Positions 60,612-64,000 of a stretch of 64,000 nt of DNA are shown one piece after another; within the stretch, counting starts at the first letter, position 1, and each line of letters starts with the position of its first letter. The notes beneath the pieces are model-generated. The model was not told where the DNA came from. It saw only the letters and a list, made by a program, of their open reading frames with translations, and did no database searches. This DNA comes from Microvirga terricola (GTDB lineage Bacteria > Pseudomonadota > Alphaproteobacteria > Rhizobiales > Beijerinckiaceae): assembly GCF_011777495.1 (NCBI RefSeq), contig NZ_JAATJS010000002.1, positions 558,001-622,000 on the forward strand, in the 5' to 3' direction. The position numbers and the translations under genes were made by a program.

Positions 60612-61552
60612 CGGCCTATCCGGCCGGCAGCACGGTTGCGCGCGCTTCCACCTTTGACGATTACGGGCACGGCTCCTCCCGAATCAATTTCTCCAAATCC
60701 GCTCCGCGCGGCGGCCGCCGTCGCTCGGTCACAGTGCCGTTGGCGCGGCGCCTGCCGCGCTTTCTCGGCACCGGTCTGACGCTTGCCTTCTATGGCGCGG
60801 TGACTCTCACGGGCCTGTGGCAGGGTGGTCATCTCGACGATTTCATTCGCAATAACGGCGAGCCGCACCACGCGATTGCCCGCATGATGGGCCTCGGGCT
60901 CGAGCAGGTGACGATTTCCGGCATTTCGCAGATCCGCGAGTCGGAAGTACTCGCCGCCGCCGGCTTGAATTCCCAGGTTTCCCTCGCGTTTCTTGACGTG
61001 AACGCCGTGCGCGAGCGTCTTGAACGCGTGCCGCTGATCAAGAGCGCGTCGGTCCGCAAGCTCTATCCCAACGAAGTCGTGATTACGCTCACTGAGCGCG
61101 AACCGAATGCGCTCTGGCAACTCAACGGCGAGCTTTTCGTCATCGCTGCCGACGGAACAGTGATCGACTTGATGCAGGACGGGCGCTTCGTTGATCTCCC
61201 CCTCTTGGTGGGTGAACGCGCGAACCTTCGCAGTAAGGAATATCTGGCGCTGCTCGAAGCGGCGGGGCCGCTGCGCAGCCGCATCCGCGCGGGAACGCTC
61301 GTGTCGGGTCGCCGCTGGAATCTCAAGATGGATAACGGCATGGACGTGCGCCTGCCGGAGCTGGGGGCCGTCGATGCGGTCACCCGGCTCGTGAAGCTCG
61401 AACAGGAACAGAAGATCCTGGAGAAGGATGTGCTGGCAGTCGATCTGCGCATCGCCGATCGGGTCGTCGTTCGCCTGACCGAAGAAGCAGCCTCCGCGCG
61501 AGCCGAGGCGCTCAAGAAGAAACCGATGCGCGGCAAGGGGGTCGACACATGA
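60608..61552 (+). CDS. ftsQ: Cell division protein FtsQ
   Basis: 314 residues. A basic cytoplasmic part (P-R-G-G-R-R-R-S-V), one helix (L-T-L-A-F-Y-G-A-V-T-L-T-G-L), a POTRA domain beginning near residue 98 (V-T-I-S-G-I-S-Q-I-R-E-S-E-V) and a beta domain. It links FtsZ-ring proteins to FtsW/FtsI in the periplasm. Overlaps ddl and ftsA by ATGA. Confidence 0.95.
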   Translation: MTAYPAGSTVARASTFDDYGHGSSRINFSKSAPRGGRRRSVTVPLARRLPRFLGTGLTLAFYGAVTLTGLWQGGHLDDFIRNNGEPHHAIARMMGLGLEQVTISGISQIRESEVLAAAGLNSQVSLAFLDVNAVRERLERVPLIKSASVRKLYPNEVVITLTEREPNALWQLNGELFVIAADGTVIDLMQDGRFVDLPLLVGERANLRSKEYLALLEAAGPLRSRIRAGTLVSGRRWNLKMDNGMDVRLPELGAVDAVTRLVKLEQEQKILEKDVLAVDLRIADRVVVRLTEEAASARAEALKKKPMRGKGVDT

Positions 61553-62871
61553 GTCTCTCAGGTCATGGTTTGACACCGCGCCTGAAGCCGCTGTCCGCGC
61601 GCAAAAGCGCCATTCTCTCGGTCCTCGATATCGGCACGAGCAAGGTCGTTTGCATCGTTGCGGAGCTAAAGCCCGCCGACGAGGTGGAAGCTCTGCGCAG
61701 CCGCACCCATGTGGCGCGCATTCTCGGCATCGGGCATCAGCGTTCCGTCGGCCTCAAAGGCGGCGTGATCGTCGATCTGGAAGCGGCCGAGTCCTCTATC
61801 CGGCAGGCGGTGCATGCCGCCGAGCGGATGGCGAAAGTCGAGATTCAGTCCGTCATCGTGAATCTCACCGGCGGCCGGCTCGGCTCCGAGCATTTCGATG
61901 CGCATATTCCCGTGCGCGGCGCGGTCGGCTCCGGCGATGTTCATCGCGTGCTTGATGCCGCGAGCAGCCACGACATGCGGCGGGGCAGGGCGGTTCTTCA
62001 TGCGCTGCCCACGGGCTTCTCGCTCGACCGGCAGAATCATATCGTCGATCCCGCCGGCATGATCGGCGAGCAGCTCGGCGTCGATCTTCACGTCGTCACC
62101 TCGGAAGCTGCTGCGGCGCGCAATCTCATGCTCGCGGTCGAGCGCTGCCATCTCGGCATCGAGGCCGTGGTCGCCACGCCTTACGCCTCCGGCCTGTCGG
62201 CCCTGGTGGATGACGAGGCGGATATGGGCTGCGCGGTCATCGACATGGGCGGCGGCACGACGAGCGTCGGCATTTTCTCGAACGGTCACCTCGTTCACTC
62301 GGATGCCATCGCGGTTGGCGGTCACCACGTCACCATGGATATCGCGCGCGGTCTGACGACCCGCGTTTCCGCCGCGGAGCGGCTGAAGACCCTTTACGGT
62401 TCGGCGATCTCGTCGAGCGCGGATGACCGCGACATGATTGCGGTGCCGCAGGTGGATGAAGATGAGCGCGACGTTCCGAACCATCTGCCGAAATCCCACC
62501 TCGTGCGCATCATCAAGCCGCGCGTCGAGGAGGTTCTGGAACTCGCGCGTGACCGGTTGAAGAACGCCGGTTTCGCGGCGCAGGCCGGACGGCGCGTCAT
62601 TCTGACGGGCGGCGCGAGCCAGCTCGTCGGCCTGCCGGAAACGGCACGGCGCATCCTTCAGGGACAGGTTCGTGTTGGGCGTCCGCTCGGCATCAAGGGC
62701 TTGCCCGAAGCGGCGAAGGGCCCCGCCTTCTCCGCAGTCGTCGGCCTCCTGGTTTATCCCCAGGTGGCTCATATCGAGTATTTCGAGCCGCGTTCCAGCG
62801 GCTTCTTCCAGGGTACGGGAACCGACGGCTACATCTCGCGTGTGGGCCGTTGGATTCGCGACAGTTTTTAA
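61549..62871 (+). CDS. ftsA: Cell division protein FtsA
   Basis: 440-residue actin-like ATPase tethering FtsZ to the membrane. Phosphate-1 motif V-L-D-I-G-T-S-K-V near residue 25, V-I-D-M-G-G-G-T-T-S-V near 227 and T-G-G-A-S-Q-L near 350 are present; the last residues (V-G-R-W-I-R-D-S-F) look like the amphipathic membrane-binding end. TAA at 62869-62871. Confidence 0.96.
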   Translation: MSLSGHGLTPRLKPLSARKSAILSVLDIGTSKVVCIVAELKPADEVEALRSRTHVARILGIGHQRSVGLKGGVIVDLEAAESSIRQAVHAAERMAKVEIQSVIVNLTGGRLGSEHFDAHIPVRGAVGSGDVHRVLDAASSHDMRRGRAVLHALPTGFSLDRQNHIVDPAGMIGEQLGVDLHVVTSEAAAARNLMLAVERCHLGIEAVVATPYASGLSALVDDEADMGCAVIDMGGGTTSVGIFSNGHLVHSDAIAVGGHHVTMDIARGLTTRVSAAERLKTLYGSAISSSADDRDMIAVPQVDEDERDVPNHLPKSHLVRIIKPRVEEVLELARDRLKNAGFAAQAGRRVILTGGASQLVGLPETARRILQGQVRVGRPLGIKGLPEAAKGPAFSAVVGLLVYPQVAHIEYFEPRSSGFFQGTGTDGYISRVGRWIRDSF

Positions 62872-62976
62872 ATGCGTAAGGCGGGGGCGCGGCGGCCTCC
62901 GTCATGAGTAAAAAGTCAACCAAAGTGAAGCGTCGGCCAAACGCTGTCGATACAAAGGCCAAAGAGGCAACAGGTC
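62872..62976 (+). other. ftsA-ftsZ spacer with two overlapping mini reading frames
   Basis: ATG 62872 touches the ftsA stop and opens 11 codons. Its TGA overlaps ATG 62904, which opens 37 codons (start [11 protein letters not shown]) and ends at 63017 inside ftsZ. Neither has a good ribosome site; either may be chance. No hairpin terminator is seen here. Confidence 0.3.
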
Positions 62977-64000
62977 ATGGCAATCAATCTGCAAGCTCCG
63001 GACATCCGCGAACTTAAGCCGCACATCACCGTCTTCGGCGTCGGTGGCGCCGGTGGCAACGCCGTGAACAACATGATCGAGTCTGGTCTCGAGGGCGTTG
63101 AGTTTGTGGTGTCCAATACCGACGCGCAGGCCCTGGCCTCTTCCAAGGCCCAGCGTATCATTCAGATGGGTCTCCAGGTGACGGAAGGTCTCGGCGCCGG
63201 CTCGCAGCCGGAAGTCGGCCGCGCTGCTGCTGAAGAAGTCATCGACGAAATCCGTGATCAGCTCTCCGGCTCGCACATGGTGTTCATCACCGCCGGCATG
63301 GGCGGCGGCACCGGCACCGGTGCTGCTCCGGTCGTCGCTCGCGCGGCCCGCGAACTCGGCATTCTCACCGTCGGCGTTGTGACGAAGCCCTTCCAGTTCG
63401 AAGGTGCGCGTCGCATGCGTCTTGCCGATGCCGGCATCACCGAGCTGCAGCAGTCGGTCGACACGCTCATCGTCATCCCGAACCAGAACCTCTTCCGTGT
63501 CGCCACGGAAAAGACGACCTTTGCGGACGCCTTCGCGATGGCCGACCAAGTGCTCTATTCGGGCGTCGCCTGCATCACCGACCTGATGGTGAAAGAAGGC
63601 CTCATCAACCTCGACTTCGCGGACGTTCGTTCCGTCATGCGCGGCATGGGCAAGGCGATGATGGGCACCGGCGAAGCCTCCGGCGAGAAGCGCGCGAGCC
63701 GCGCGGCCGAAGCCGCCATCGCCAACCCGCTCCTCGACGACGTATCGATGAAGGGCGCGCGCGGTCTGTTGATCTCGATCACCGGCGGCAACGACCTCAC
63801 CCTCTATGAACTCGACGAAGCCGCCACCCGCATCCGCGAGGAAGTGGACCAGGATGCCAACATCATCCTCGGCGCGACCTTCGACGAGAATCTGGAAGGC
63901 ATCATCCGCGTCTCGGTCGTCGCCACCGGCATCGACCACGCACTCGTGAGCAATACCGGCGAGCTGAACTCAACCGAGCAGCGCATTTCGGAAGTGGCCG
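62977..64000 (+). CDS. ftsZ: Cell division GTPase FtsZ (3' end cut by window)
   Basis: First 341 codons of the tubulin-like GTPase that forms the Z ring. [14 protein letters not shown] opens the nucleotide fold, the tubulin signature [10 protein letters not shown] is at nt ~63301-63330, and the T7-loop region with [10 protein letters not shown] is intact. AGAGG lies 10 nt before ATG 62977. The frame runs off the window, so the C-terminal linker and conserved tail are not visible. Confidence 0.97.
   Translation, partial: MAINLQAPDIRELKPHITVFGVGGAGGNAVNNMIESGLEGVEFVVSNTDAQALASSKAQRIIQMGLQVTEGLGAGSQPEVGRAAAEEVIDEIRDQLSGSHMVFITAGMGGGTGTGAAPVVARAARELGILTVGVVTKPFQFEGARRMRLADAGITELQQSVDTLIVIPNQNLFRVATEKTTFADAFAMADQVLYSGVACITDLMVKEGLINLDFADVRSVMRGMGKAMMGTGEASGEKRASRAAEAAIANPLLDDVSMKGARGLLISITGGNDLTLYELDEAATRIREEVDQDANIILGATFDENLEGIIRVSVVATGIDHALVSNTGELNSTEQRISEVA

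Overview
The window is ordinary chromosomal DNA from a GC-rich alphaproteobacterium, most likely of the order Hyphomicrobiales (Rhizobiales). The grounds are the gene content and order: rnpB directly upstream of an unbroken mraZ-to-ftsZ division and cell-wall cluster, an ArsR-methyltransferase regulator fused to the metF-metH operon, MsrPQ, AMP nucleosidase, and an intergenic palindrome family that is common in this order. The genus cannot be fixed by reading alone. There are no tRNAs, CRISPR arrays, transposases or prophage genes.

Layout. 1-4.1 kb: the end of a cardiolipin-synthase-like gene, then four minus-strand nucleic-acid genes (DEAD-box helicase, small acidic protein, RNase HI, exonuclease-BRCT protein). 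4.2-11.5 kb: an orphan pcaB-like lyase, a non-coding patch with a gene remnant and an operator-like repeat cluster, then a plus-strand run of a PP2C-like phosphatase, a complete family-1 sugar ABC importer and NanE, which suggests uptake of an N-acetylmannosamine-type sugar. 11.6-15.9 kb: msrPQ followed by modABC, which ties a molybdenum enzyme to molybdate uptake. 15.9-24.4 kb: an M29 aminopeptidase, a dipeptide/oligopeptide ABC importer and an M14-like peptidase, together a peptide-scavenging block. 24.5-32.2 kb: single genes (MscS-type channel, erythromycin-esterase-like protein, EttA, SDR oxidoreductase, AMP nucleosidase, small membrane protein).

32.5-38.75 kb: a four-gene overlapping methionine-cycle operon, ArsR-methyltransferase regulator (SahR-like) - metF - secreted cysteine-rich protein - metH, with a near-perfect 20-bp palindrome at its front. 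38.8-45.3 kb: minus-strand MacAB-type efflux genes, an AmpD/AmiD-type amidase, a TerB-DnaJ membrane protein and a glycine-zipper lipoprotein, then a plus-strand lytic transglycosylase. 45.3-64 kb: RNase P RNA and the complete dcw cluster mraZ-rsmH-ftsL-ftsI-murE-murF-mraY-murD-ftsW-murG-murC-murB-ddl-ftsQ-ftsA-ftsZ (ftsZ cut by the window edge). Nearly every dcw gene overlaps or nearly touches the next; only ftsA and ftsZ are separated, by 105 bp.

No wholly new multi-gene system stands out. The most unusual points are: an RNase HI with histidine in place of the fourth catalytic aspartate; a secreted six-cysteine protein coupled between metF and metH; operator-like or hairpin palindromes lying exactly over the start codons of two genes; four 10-bp-phased MraZ boxes over the dcw promoter; an AT-rich, rare-codon island inside ddl upstream of ftsQAZ; and an intrinsic terminator between the sugar-binding-protein gene and its permeases.
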